Shown here: positions 53,292 to 61,513 of the stretch, piece by piece
How positions within the stretch are numbered: position 1 is the stretch's first letter
How the letters are laid out: each line of letters opens with the position of its first letter
Assembly: GCF_014202275.1 (NCBI RefSeq)
Contig: NZ_JACHGF010000014.1
Location: forward strand, 55,719 to 119,718
DNA from: Rhabdobacter roseus
GTDB taxonomy: Bacteria > Bacteroidota > Bacteroidia > Cytophagales > Spirosomataceae
Direction: 5' to 3'
Length of the DNA: 64,000 nt
Notes under the pieces: generated by a model
Told to the model about the DNA's origin: nothing
The model's database searches: none
What the model saw: only the letters and a program-made list of their open reading frames with translations
Position numbers and translations under genes: made by a program

Positions 53292-54405
53292 GAAGTTGTA
53301 AAAATAATTGAACGTTGAATGTATCGGCCAAATTTTGCACTTCCAGCTGGTAATCCTTCGGGAACAGCAGATCCAGCCGCCGTTGCAGGTTCACCAGCCC
53401 GATGCCCGACGACTTGGGTAGCCGGGTGGGGTGCGGCGGCTTGGAGTTTTTGACCGTAAAGTAAAGCCCCCCGCCCGGCTCCACGCGCAGGCGTACTTCC
53501 ACCCAGGCGGCCCGGGTGGTGGCGTTGATGCCGTGCTTGAAGGCATTCTCAATAAACGTAACCAGCAGCAGCGGCGGAATTTGGTAGTCGCTCAGGGGAC
53601 CTTCGCAGCTGAACGAAATCACCACGTTTTCGCGCTGGCGCAGGGTTTCGATGCCAATGTACCCCTCCAGAAAAGCCACCTCCTGCTCCAGCGACACCTT
53701 TTCCTGTCCAGCTTCGTGCACCGAGTAGCGCAGCAGTCCCGATAGCTTCAGAAGCAGGTACGAGGCCTCTTCGTCGCGGTCCACGAGGAAAGAATACACG
53801 CTGTTGATGGCGTTGAAGATAAAGTGCGGGTTGATCTGCGCGCGCAGGAAGTTGAGTTCCAGCTGGTAGTTGTCGCGCTGGAGCCGGATCACGCGCAGCC
53901 GGGCCTCGTAGAAGTCCTTGATCATCTTGGCCAACACCGGGATCATCAGCGACGACAGCGTCAGCGACCAGGTGACCAGCAGCGCACTGTAGTTGTACAG
54001 GCTCCCGAGAAAACCCGCCTCCCTATAGACCTGAAAAAGCCCCCGCAACCGGGGCGTCAGCTCAAAGTAGGTCGTAAAGGCTCCGAAGATGAGGTAGTTG
54101 GCCCAGGTATTGAAACAAAATACCCCCAGCACGTGCAGCCCCAGCACAAACCACTTCGACTTGTAGAGCAGCGGAACAGCCAGCGTAGCCAGCCAGTAGT
54201 AGCTGATGGTAAGCACCAGCATGTTGCCCGCGGCGAGCCAGTAGGTCAGGGCCGGGGTGTCGGAATCGCGCGTGAGCCAGCTGTTGACAAACAGCAAAAA
54301 CAAAAATAGGAGCGACCACAGCCCTACGTGCACGATCACCCGCGCCCGCGGACTCGTGTAGGTACCATCGCTCTTGAACAACGTCTGCCAGGTTTTGAAC
54401 GACAT
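53260..54405 (-). CDS. LytS-type sensor histidine kinase of the RiPP locus
   Basis: A 381-residue kinase with about four membrane helices (24-42, 55-80, 86-108, 138-160), a coiled linker and the His_kinase domain: H194 in LRAQINPHFIFNAINS. The ATP-binding part has PPLLLVTFIENAFKHG and GIGLVNLQRRLDLLF. First gene of the minus-strand run; partner of the overlapping LytTR gene. A plausible quorum- or product-sensing system for the peptides, by analogy with bacteriocin loci. The signal is not known. Confidence 0.93.
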   Translation of the reverse strand: MSFKTWQTLFKSDGTYTSPRARVIVHVGLWSLLFLFLLFVNSWLTRDSDTPALTYWLAAGNMLVLTISYYWLATLAVPLLYKSKWFVLGLHVLGVFCFNTWANYLIFGAFTTYFELTPRLRGLFQVYREAGFLGSLYNYSALLVTWSLTLSSLMIPVLAKMIKDFYEARLRVIRLQRDNYQLELNFLRAQINPHFIFNAINSVYSFLVDRDEEASYLLLKLSGLLRYSVHEAGQEKVSLEQEVAFLEGYIGIETLRQRENVVISFSCEGPLSDYQIPPLLLVTFIENAFKHGINATTRAAWVEVRLRVEPGGGLYFTVKNSKPPHPTRLPKSSGIGLVNLQRRLDLLFPKDYQLEVQNLADTFNVQLFLQLHEKQTKLSYH

Positions 54406-54983
54406 CCTGCTGGGTACTTGTGACTAATTCTCCCTAAATAACTACAAACGAGAACAGAATTGCAAGTCACCGCTGGTAAATGATAAAAGTAGGCCCTGAA
54501 AAGTACCCCTTTATTCGTCTAAAGTTGCATTTTCACTTCGCTTTACAATGGTACCTACCGATTGATAAATAATTATTAAAAAATTTCTTTTAATAATATT
54601 ACCTATTCAAAAATAGTTTTACATTTAACCCGTAGATTTCAACGGCAAAAATCTGCCTCCTTCAAGATCTGTGCGAATCGAATAATCTACAAGCATTCTT
54701 CATCAACTCTACTTGCACGTATACAGCACAACGTTCGTTACTTTCTCAATTTCCTATTTTTAATAGTTGCCAGTTATTATTGTTTACTTGATGAAAGTAA
54801 GCTACGCTTCCTGTATGCTCTAATTTATTAGTTCATGGCAGGAAGAGTCCTCTCATAACGTTACAAACATTCATTGAGGTCCTTTTCTCCGCAGGTCATG
54901 ATGATCTGCAACAGGAAAGTTATACCCAGTGCTAACGCGTTGCTCTTGTTCTTATTTCATATTTCTATAACCCATTACGTATA
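54406..54983. other. AT-rich spacer without genes
   Basis: This 578-base spacer separates the RiPP regulators from an unrelated plus-strand module. It is much more AT-rich than the surroundings and has few GGTAC repeats. TATTTTTG on the minus strand (54608-54615) is a possible kinase promoter, 200 bases upstream of its start. No ORF of note in any frame. Confidence 0.5.
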
Positions 54984-55883
54984 ATGGACAACGAAAGTAT
55001 TGTCAAAAAATGGTTTCTATGGGTCACTTCCGTCCTGACAGGCTTGGTAGTTATTTACCTGCTTCTGCACTTTTTTATTCCGGGAGCAGAGATCATCAAA
55101 CTCTCCAAACAGGAGACAACCGATGTTAACCTGATTTTATTCGGGGAATCTAATTCATTTAGAACTCCGACTGATACAACCAAAGCTCTTGGCGGCGAAA
55201 AGACAAAGAGAGAAGCCATGACAGACGAAGAAATAGATCGTATTCGGAAAGCCACCGTATATACTTATATATTTTCCGTGCGTAAGCCTCTTTGCAAAGC
55301 AGACAGTGTAAACTTCACAACCTATTTTAATCAGTTTAATAGAACACAATTCTCTGTCGTAATTCCCAACTACCCCATTCGGGTAAAGTCATACTTCTGG
55401 CTCACCGAAGGGAATCGAAAGCAAGAGCTATATAATTGTAATTTGGTGGAAGGAAGCGTTTATCTGGAAATCATTTTCTGGACCTGGTTCGGGCTCATCG
55501 CCAGCTTACTGTACAGCGTTTCGGAAGCTTTGAAGACGGAACTGTTTGACCTCAAAGAGCTCAATACGCACATCGCCAAGTTTTTCTACGCCCCACTCTG
55601 TAGCCTGATTATCTATTTCAGCATTAACAAACTTGTTTCTCAGGGAGACATCGAACTGGCGGAATTCAGCAAGGGTACCATCATCCTGGCTTTTATACTT
55701 GGTTTCTTTTCCGGGCGAGCCATCGAGCTATTGACGCGTATTAAAGACCTGATCCTACCCCTCAATAGTACCTCAGACAAGGGTAAAGTACTTACTCCAC
55801 CCAGCCTCCAACCAGCACCTACTGAAGACGCCGAAGTAGTGGCTGATGAGGCAACTCCTGAAAACAAACAAACCGAAGGTTAA
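54984..55883 (+). CDS. membrane protein of unknown function
   Basis: A 299-residue protein with a membrane helix at about 9-30 (FLWVTSVLTGLVVIYLLLHF), a periplasmic part of about 125 residues, and three more helices (about 160-180, 203-220, 232-252), then a Pro/Glu-rich tail (QPAPTEDAEVVADEATPE). No family recognised. It lies 23 bases before an amidase gene and could be its membrane anchor, export partner or a protective factor. Lower GC than the RiPP genes. Confidence 0.65.
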   Translation: MDNESIVKKWFLWVTSVLTGLVVIYLLLHFFIPGAEIIKLSKQETTDVNLILFGESNSFRTPTDTTKALGGEKTKREAMTDEEIDRIRKATVYTYIFSVRKPLCKADSVNFTTYFNQFNRTQFSVVIPNYPIRVKSYFWLTEGNRKQELYNCNLVEGSVYLEIIFWTWFGLIASLLYSVSEALKTELFDLKELNTHIAKFFYAPLCSLIIYFSINKLVSQGDIELAEFSKGTIILAFILGFFSGRAIELLTRIKDLILPLNSTSDKGKVLTPPSLQPAPTEDAEVVADEATPENKQTEG

Positions 55884-55906
55884 ACGCTAACGCTCCTCAT
55901 CTACCC

Positions 55907-56704
55907 ATGATTCCCGTCGATAAACAAGTACCCAGCCCGCACTTTACCAAAGGAAGGAAATCCTTCAAGCCTGAAGCCATTGTGGTACACATCATGGAAG
56001 GTACCTTGGTAGGCACCGATGCCTGGTTCAGAGACCCAATCTCAAAGGTATCGGCCCACTTTGGTATTGGAAAAAACGGCGAATTACACCAATACGTGGA
56101 CCTCGCCAATAGCGCCTGGCACGCCGGGCGCGTCAATAAACCAACCTGGGTAGGTATGAAAGCCGCCGGAAATGGTACTTTCTACAACCCCAACTACTAC
56201 ACCATCGGCATCGAACACGAAGGGTTTGGACAAACGCCCTGGTCGGACCGTATGTATCACAAAAGCGCCGAATTGATCGCTCACCTGTGTGTCGATTTTC
56301 ACATTCCGCTGGACCGGGCTCACGTGGTCGGTCACCACGAAATTTATTCGTTAAAGTCCTGTCCGGGACAACACGTGAACTTCAATATCCTGCTCGATTT
56401 GGCCCGGCAGCACCGTACCGCCCTGGTGGATGGGACCGCCCCTCCTACCCCTGCCCCCGTAAGCGGTATACCCGCCCTCCAGGAAGAAAAGAAAAGTGGG
56501 AGCGTCAGGGTACTTAAAAACCTAAATATCCGGCGTAAGGCCCCCACTACCTCGGCGGGTATTGTGTCCACCGCACCGGCCGGAAGTACGCTAGCTTTCG
56601 AAGGCTGGGTCACCAACGGCCAGCCTATTCAGGGAAACCGTAAATGGTACTTTAATCAGGACGGGGATTATTTCTGGAGTGGAGCAACGGGAGAGGTGGT
56701 TTAA
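55907..56704 (+). CDS. N-acetylmuramoyl-L-alanine amidase with SH3-like tail
   Basis: A 265-residue Amidase_2 (T7 lysozyme-like) enzyme that cuts between MurNAc and L-Ala in peptidoglycan. Zinc ligands are H28 (AIVVHIMEGT), H144 (VVGHHEIY) and C152 (SCPG), with K150 in the catalytic position. Residues about 200-265 (VRVLKNLNIRRKAPTTSAGI, WYFNQDGDYFWSG) resemble a bacterial SH3 domain for wall binding. There is no signal peptide, as in phage endolysins or secreted-by-other-means effectors. Flanked by an unknown membrane protein and an unknown soluble protein. Confidence 0.9.
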   Translation: MIPVDKQVPSPHFTKGRKSFKPEAIVVHIMEGTLVGTDAWFRDPISKVSAHFGIGKNGELHQYVDLANSAWHAGRVNKPTWVGMKAAGNGTFYNPNYYTIGIEHEGFGQTPWSDRMYHKSAELIAHLCVDFHIPLDRAHVVGHHEIYSLKSCPGQHVNFNILLDLARQHRTALVDGTAPPTPAPVSGIPALQEEKKSGSVRVLKNLNIRRKAPTTSAGIVSTAPAGSTLAFEGWVTNGQPIQGNRKWYFNQDGDYFWSGATGEVV

Positions 56705-56739
56705 TCCTACTTTGAATAGTATAATAACATAAAATTACG

Positions 56740-56773
56740 CTTAATTCACCCTTAAACTTAATTCACCCTTAAA
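56740..56773 (+). repeat. 17-bp tandem repeat before the unknown gene
   Basis: CTTAATTCACCCTTAAA occurs twice head to tail (56740-56756, 56757-56773), followed by a third partial copy CTTAAA. It ends 12 bases before ATG 56785 and could be slippage-prone or a binding site. Confidence 0.85.
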
Positions 56774-56784
56774 CTTAAAAGAAA

Positions 56785-57471
56785 ATGGCCCTCAATTTCC
56801 AACCTTCCGAACTAAATATTTTCAACCTCGTCGAAACCGGCGACATACCTGCTTCATCCGAGGTGAGCGGCATTGAACTTCGCCTGACGGACGTCTTCGT
56901 CATGGATAATAATACCCACGCTCCTTTATCGAAAAAGAAAGACAAAGGTGCCGACTTATACGTTATCGTCATTGCCATCAATGATTTGGGTAACGTCGTT
57001 CAAACGCTAGACTTGAAAGGTTTCCCAAAAACCTTGGATAATACGGGTTTGGGCATTAATCGAACGATCCATTTTTGGCAAAAGACCGAAACTACCCCCA
57101 AAGCGCCGTCCCAGATTCATACTTTTATTTCGGTCATTAAAAGCAAACAAAAGACGAGGGAAGCTGGCGAAATTCTTTCTAACGCCAAGAACGACACGGA
57201 ATTCTCGAACATCATTACTTCCATAAAAGACATCGCTAAAAACGCAACGCCCGTTGGCCAAGTGGCCGATTTAGTAACTTCCCTGGCCCAAGTGATCGGT
57301 AAATTCTTGGGTAAAGTAGAAGATCAACCGTTGTTTACCTGGTTCCAAAGCTTCACCAATTTAGGGGGCGATTTTGACGATCTGGGCATTACGCCCGTGA
57401 CGCTTAAAAACAACTTTGTAAGCGTTACGATCAACAAAATTATTCGCGACGCAAACCAAAATGGCGCGTAG
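56785..57471 (+). CDS. soluble protein of unknown function
   Basis: A 228-residue protein without signal peptide. The first half is beta-rich (SGIELRLTDVFVMDNN; ADLYVIVIAINDLGNVVQTL; GINRTIHFWQKTE); the middle is helical and hydrophobic-amphipathic (TPVGQVADLVTSLAQVIGKF), and a short beta end follows. It recalls toxin or structural proteins with a membrane-active helix, but no family is recognised. Gene order membrane protein, amidase, this protein suggests one module. Preceded by a 17-bp tandem repeat. Confidence 0.65.
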   Translation: MALNFQPSELNIFNLVETGDIPASSEVSGIELRLTDVFVMDNNTHAPLSKKKDKGADLYVIVIAINDLGNVVQTLDLKGFPKTLDNTGLGINRTIHFWQKTETTPKAPSQIHTFISVIKSKQKTREAGEILSNAKNDTEFSNIITSIKDIAKNATPVGQVADLVTSLAQVIGKFLGKVEDQPLFTWFQSFTNLGGDFDDLGITPVTLKNNFVSVTINKIIRDANQNGA

Positions 57472-57506
57472 TTCCATGTTGGACAAAGACTAGGTCTCCG
57501 TGTTGG

Positions 57507-57612
57507 GCGTAGTCTCTGACTACGTCCGAGTGGCAACCGGTCTCTGACCGGTGTATAAGGCATCCGTTTCGGTCAGAGACCGAAAACACACAAACGTAGT
57601 CAGAGACTACGC
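57507..57612. repeat. nested palindromic repeat element (106 bp)
   Basis: Four short hairpins with a common TCTCTGAC/GTCAGAGA core are arranged symmetrically. GCGTAGTCTCTGACTACGT (57507-57525) is the exact reverse complement of 57594-57612. Inside, ACCGGTCTCTGACCGGT (57536-57552) is mirrored by TTTCGGTCAGAGACCGAAA (57567-57585). Each unit is itself a palindrome. It looks like a REP-type or miniature mobile element, 36 bases after the unknown gene; it may double as a terminator. Confidence 0.85.
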
Positions 57613-57754
57613 TTAGCATCAGGGTGTTTACGAAGTGGCTGCATTAGCCGTTGTGTCGCATCATTTACCTAGCTGCTGTCGATTGGTTTTTTACAGTTCA
57701 AATATAGTTCTGCAAAAATCCTCTCATAAACATTCTGTTAGCCAATTACGGTCA

Positions 57755-58219
57755 TCAACTTAGAACTGCTGTGTCAAAAGGTGTCTCTGTCTCACCGCTT
57801 TTATAGACTATAACTTTATCATCGGTACGATGAAAATAGGTAAACCAAGATAATCGCTTGTCAACAATAAAAAAGTCGTTTGAAGTCATGGAAGCTAATG
57901 ACAGCAGAGCTCTCGGGCTGCAACTGTAAACGTATTGCTTACTTGTTGGTACATTCCCCATCACAGCCACGAACCAATAGGTCTGACTTTCATCCAATGC
58001 AATAAAAATGTTCTGAAAGGTTGATGAGGCGATCCCATGTACAAAATATCTACTTTTAATATTCTCCTTCCAATTGGTGAGGAAATATGTTGAACTTTGT
58101 TTCACAATAAACTTGCTCTCAATTCCTTTCATAATACCTAACCAGTTTGTAAAAGGAATATGAAACTCTTGTGCGGAAAACTCCTTTTTGAGCTTTTCTA
58201 TTTTTTCTTCCCACATCAT
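57755..58219 (-). CDS. AT-rich orphan protein of unknown function
   Basis: A 154-residue soluble protein, MMWEEKIEKLKKEFSAQEFH onward (either of two adjacent ATGs could start it). It is rich in Phe, Tyr and Trp and alternates strands (KFIVKQSSTYFLTNW, NIFIALDESQTYWFVAVMG, FFIVDKRLSWFTYFHRTDDK), similar in feel to DUF6756- or immunity-type proteins, but no family is certain. Clearly lower GC than its neighbours and without GGTACTT repeats, so likely acquired. The adjacent spacer 57613-57754 has no gene. Confidence 0.6.
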   Translation of the reverse strand: MMWEEKIEKLKKEFSAQEFHIPFTNWLGIMKGIESKFIVKQSSTYFLTNWKENIKSRYFVHGIASSTFQNIFIALDESQTYWFVAVMGNVPTSKQYVYSCSPRALLSLASMTSNDFFIVDKRLSWFTYFHRTDDKVIVYKSGETETPFDTAVLS

Positions 58220-58263
58220 AAGAAATATGGCAGAGGTTTAGGCTAGCTACTCGATATATGCCC

Positions 58264-60378
58264 CTACTCCAGCGCAAACGCCACGTACCGATCCCCCGAT
58301 TTGGACTTGAGCTTGCCGCCGCCGCAGGCGATGACCACATACTGCTTACCGTTAACGGCATACGTACTGGGGGTGGCGTAGCCGGGCGCGGGCAAAGGTA
58401 CCTGCCAAAGTACCTGGCCGGTGCGGCGGTTGAGGGCCCGAAACTGGGCGTCGAGGGAGGCGGCGATGAAAAGTACCCCTCCTTTGGTCACCACGGCCCC
58501 GCCGTAGTTGTCGGTGCCGGTGGGCGGAATGCCGCGGGCCGTGAGCTCAGGGTACTCGCCCAAAGGTACCTGCCAGCGGTGCTCGCCCGTGTGCATGTCG
58601 ATGGCCGTGAGGGTACCCCAGGGCGGCGTACTGATGGGGTAGCCGAGGCGGTCGTACCAGCGGTTGTAGCCGGTATTTTTGTAAGGTACCTGGGTGAGGC
58701 TGGCGGACTTACTGGTTTTGGCCGAGGTGTTTTTGCCAAAGAGAAAATCCACGAGCGCGCGGCGTTCTTCGTCTTTCAGGTGCGTGAAGGCGGGCATCAT
58801 GCCCTGCCCTTTGGCCAAAAGCTCCTGCACCGACGCCTCGTTGCGCCGGGCGGCTACGTCCTGAAGCGAGGGGTAGGTACCGTCGTGGCTGCCTTCGCGG
58901 TTGGCGCCGTGGCAAGCGCCGCAGTGGGTTTGGTAGAGTTGGTTGCCGGTAACGGAGGCCGTGGCCTCGGTCAGTGTGGGCCGTTCGGCCAGGGAAGTGT
59001 ACACCGGATTTTCTTTGGCCGGTACGTAGAGTACGCTGTTTTCATCCACGGCCGCGCCGCCCCATTGCGGTCCGCCGTCGGTGCCGGGGTAGAAGATGGT
59101 CCGGGTGGTACTGAGCGGAATAAAAGGCCCTCCCGTACGCGCCTGGCGTACCTCGGCCATGATTTGCTCGCGGTCGGCGGCAAAGGAATTGACGTCCTGG
59201 GCGGTGAAGCTCTGGCGGGTAAAGGGCTTGGGTAGCAGCGGAATGGGCTGCGTGGGCCAGGTCTGCTCGCCGGGCATGTCGGAGGCGGGGAAAGGTCTTT
59301 CTTCCACGGGAAAAACGGGCTTGCCGGTATCACGATCCAGCACGAAGAGGAATCCCTGTTTGCTCAGTACCGACACCACGTCGCGCTTTTTGCCGTTTTG
59401 CGTAATCGTAAACAAATTGGGCGGAGCCGGAATGTCCCGGTCCCAGATGTCGTGGTGGACGGTCTGGTAGTGCCAGCGCCGCTGCCCCGTAGCGGCGTCC
59501 AGCGCCAGGAGGCAGTTGGCAAAGAGGTTGGCGCCGGGCCGGTTGCCCCCGTAAAAGTCAAAGGCCGCCGAGCCCGTAGGTACGTATACCACGCCCCGTG
59601 GCCGGTCGATGGCCATGCCCATCCAGTTGTTGGCCGCGCCTACGTTCAGGTACCCCTCCTGCGGCCAGGTGTCGTAGCCGTATTCGCCGGGGCGGGGTAC
59701 CGTGTGGAAGGTCCAGACGATGCGCCCCGTCCGGACGTCGTAGGCGCGGATGTCGCCCGGTAGCGCCGGGGCACTCTCCGAAACCCGGGTACCCATGATG
59801 AGCAGGTCTTTGAAAATAACCCCCGGCGTGTTGGAGATCACGTAGTCGTCGGCACCGGGGCGCTCGAGGCCGTCTTTCAGGTTGATCTTCCCGCCTTGCC
59901 CAAAGGTACCTACCGGCTTACCCGTACGGGCATCCAGCGCGTACAGAAACGCGCCGTAGGCAAAGAAAATCCGGCTCTGCTGGCCGTCGGTCCAGTGGGT
60001 CAGGCCGCGGCTATTCATGCTGAAGGTATCGTCGGTCAGCTTGGTTTTCCAGAGCTCCCGGCCCGTGGCGGCGTCCAGCGCAAAAGCCTGCGAGCCCGCC
60101 GACACGCCGTAAAGTACCCCCTGAATGATGATTGGGTTGCACTGCATTTGGGTACTGTGGCGCACGGTATCGGCCCCGCCCGAGGCGTACTCCCAGGCCA
60201 CGCGCAGGCGCTTCACGTTGCTGGTGTCGATCTGCGTCAGCGCGGAAAAATGGTTGCGGTCGGGACCGCCGTTGTACTCGGCCCAGTCGGTGTTTTTGGG
60301 CGGGAGCGGACGAATGGCCATGAGGCCAAGTACCCCTAAAGTACCCAGAGAAGCAATCAGAAGGGCGGGTCGAAGCAT
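58264..60378 (-). CDS. PQQ-dependent dehydrogenase with fused cytochrome c domain
   Basis: A 704-residue quinoprotein of the membrane-type glucose/alcohol dehydrogenase group. One N-terminal helix (LLIASLGTLGVLGLMAI) anchors or exports it. The eight-bladed propeller has W-motif repeats (AFALDAATGRELWKTKL, LYALDARTGKPVGTFG, LLALDAATGQRRWHYQ). PQQ/Ca blocks include THWTDGQQ and HHDIWDRDIPAPPNL. A cytochrome c domain with C486-G-A-C489-H490 (about 470-560) is inserted before the last blades. It oxidises a sugar or alcohol in the periplasm, passing electrons via haem. A gluconolactonase-like gene lies directly upstream. Confidence 0.93.
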   Translation of the reverse strand: MLRPALLIASLGTLGVLGLMAIRPLPPKNTDWAEYNGGPDRNHFSALTQIDTSNVKRLRVAWEYASGGADTVRHSTQMQCNPIIIQGVLYGVSAGSQAFALDAATGRELWKTKLTDDTFSMNSRGLTHWTDGQQSRIFFAYGAFLYALDARTGKPVGTFGQGGKINLKDGLERPGADDYVISNTPGVIFKDLLIMGTRVSESAPALPGDIRAYDVRTGRIVWTFHTVPRPGEYGYDTWPQEGYLNVGAANNWMGMAIDRPRGVVYVPTGSAAFDFYGGNRPGANLFANCLLALDAATGQRRWHYQTVHHDIWDRDIPAPPNLFTITQNGKKRDVVSVLSKQGFLFVLDRDTGKPVFPVEERPFPASDMPGEQTWPTQPIPLLPKPFTRQSFTAQDVNSFAADREQIMAEVRQARTGGPFIPLSTTRTIFYPGTDGGPQWGGAAVDENSVLYVPAKENPVYTSLAERPTLTEATASVTGNQLYQTHCGACHGANREGSHDGTYPSLQDVAARRNEASVQELLAKGQGMMPAFTHLKDEERRALVDFLFGKNTSAKTSKSASLTQVPYKNTGYNRWYDRLGYPISTPPWGTLTAIDMHTGEHRWQVPLGEYPELTARGIPPTGTDNYGGAVVTKGGVLFIAASLDAQFRALNRRTGQVLWQVPLPAPGYATPSTYAVNGKQYVVIACGGGKLKSKSGDRYVAFALE

Positions 60379-60415
60379 AACAATGACAACGGAGGTCGAT
60401 TTGGAAAAGAGGTAC

Positions 60416-61321
60416 TTACGGGTTCACACCCTTCACGTTCATGTCGATGGAATAAAAACTCTTGCTGGCGGTGATGAATAACGTCTGGTGGTTTTTGCCG
60501 CCGAAGCAGACGTTGGCCGTCCAGCCTTCGCCGGTCGGTATGTTCAGGATCTGCTGCCCCTGCGGGCTGAACACCGTCACGCCCGCCCGGTTGGTCAGGT
60601 AGAGGTTGCCGCGGTTGTCGAGGGTCATGCCGTCGGAGCCCATGTCACAAAACAGCCGACGGTCGCTCAGGGAACCGTCTTTGTTGATCCGGTAGGCGTA
60701 GGTTTTGCTCGCGCCAATGTCGGCCACGTACAGCGTTTTGCCGTCGGGGGTACCTACGATGCCGTTGGGCTGCTTGAGGTCATCGACCACCCGCTTGAGG
60801 GTTTTGTGGTCTTTGGCCAAAAAGTACACCGCCTGTGCGTCCTGCTCGGGCTGGTTGCTGCGGCCTTGCCAGTACGGGCGGTTGTAAAACGGATCGGTGA
60901 AGTAGGCCCCGCCGTCGCGCCGGACCCAGAGGTCGTTGGGACCGTTGAAGAGCTTGCCCTGGTAGTCTTTCAAAAGTACCTTCACGTTCTTGTTTTTATC
61001 GATCAGCCACAGCTCATTTTTTTCATCCGCACACACCCACAGGTTGCCCTTATGATCTATGTACATGCCGTTGGCCCGGCCCGAAGGCTCCAGGTAGGTC
61101 GAGAGCTGGCCGTCGGTACTCCACTTCAGAATACGGTTGTTGGGCTGGTCGGTGAAGTACACGTTCCCGGCGGCGTCGGAGATGGGCCCTTCGGTGAAGG
61201 CAAAGCCATCGGCCAGCTTTTGCAGCGTGGCGCCTTCTTTGACCAGGGGCTGCTCCTGGCGGGTACCTGACAGCAGGAGCACCAGCAGGGCCGGTAGGAA
61301 AAACAAAATCGGTTTGCGCAT
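60416..61321 (-). CDS. secreted SMP-30/gluconolactonase-family protein
   Basis: A 301-residue beta-propeller lactonase. Signal peptide MRKPILFFLPALLVLLLSG. Family blocks: FAFTEGPISDAAGNVYFTD, RANGMYIDHKGNLWVCAD (metal site), NGPNDLWVRRDGGAYFTDP and GSDGMTLDNRGNLYLTNR. It likely hydrolyses a sugar lactone in the periplasm. It precedes the PQQ dehydrogenase by 37 bases on the same strand, so oxidation to lactone and hydrolysis to the acid would be coupled. Confidence 0.92.
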   Translation of the reverse strand: MRKPILFFLPALLVLLLSGTRQEQPLVKEGATLQKLADGFAFTEGPISDAAGNVYFTDQPNNRILKWSTDGQLSTYLEPSGRANGMYIDHKGNLWVCADEKNELWLIDKNKNVKVLLKDYQGKLFNGPNDLWVRRDGGAYFTDPFYNRPYWQGRSNQPEQDAQAVYFLAKDHKTLKRVVDDLKQPNGIVGTPDGKTLYVADIGASKTYAYRINKDGSLSDRRLFCDMGSDGMTLDNRGNLYLTNRAGVTVFSPQGQQILNIPTGEGWTANVCFGGKNHQTLFITASKSFYSIDMNVKGVNP

Positions 61322-61513
61322 GGATGAGAAAATGGTTTTCTATAAAATCAGGTTTTGGGCCAATCATACTTCTTTTGGCCCCACTTTTCTCGGGTACTTT
61401 TTCGCAAAGTACCCTAAGTACCTCTAAACAAGTTTTCGCCGACACGGGGAGATTCGGCGCGGCCCTGTCTTTTTAAAGAGTACTTTTCTAGAAATACCTA
61501 CCCCCTACCCGCC

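Noticed and set aside
57507..57612. CRISPR array.
   Set aside because: Units are inverted palindromes with no regular spacers; it fits a REP-like element instead.
58258..59235. Plus-strand ORF of 325 codons.
   Set aside because: Antisense of the PQQ dehydrogenase.
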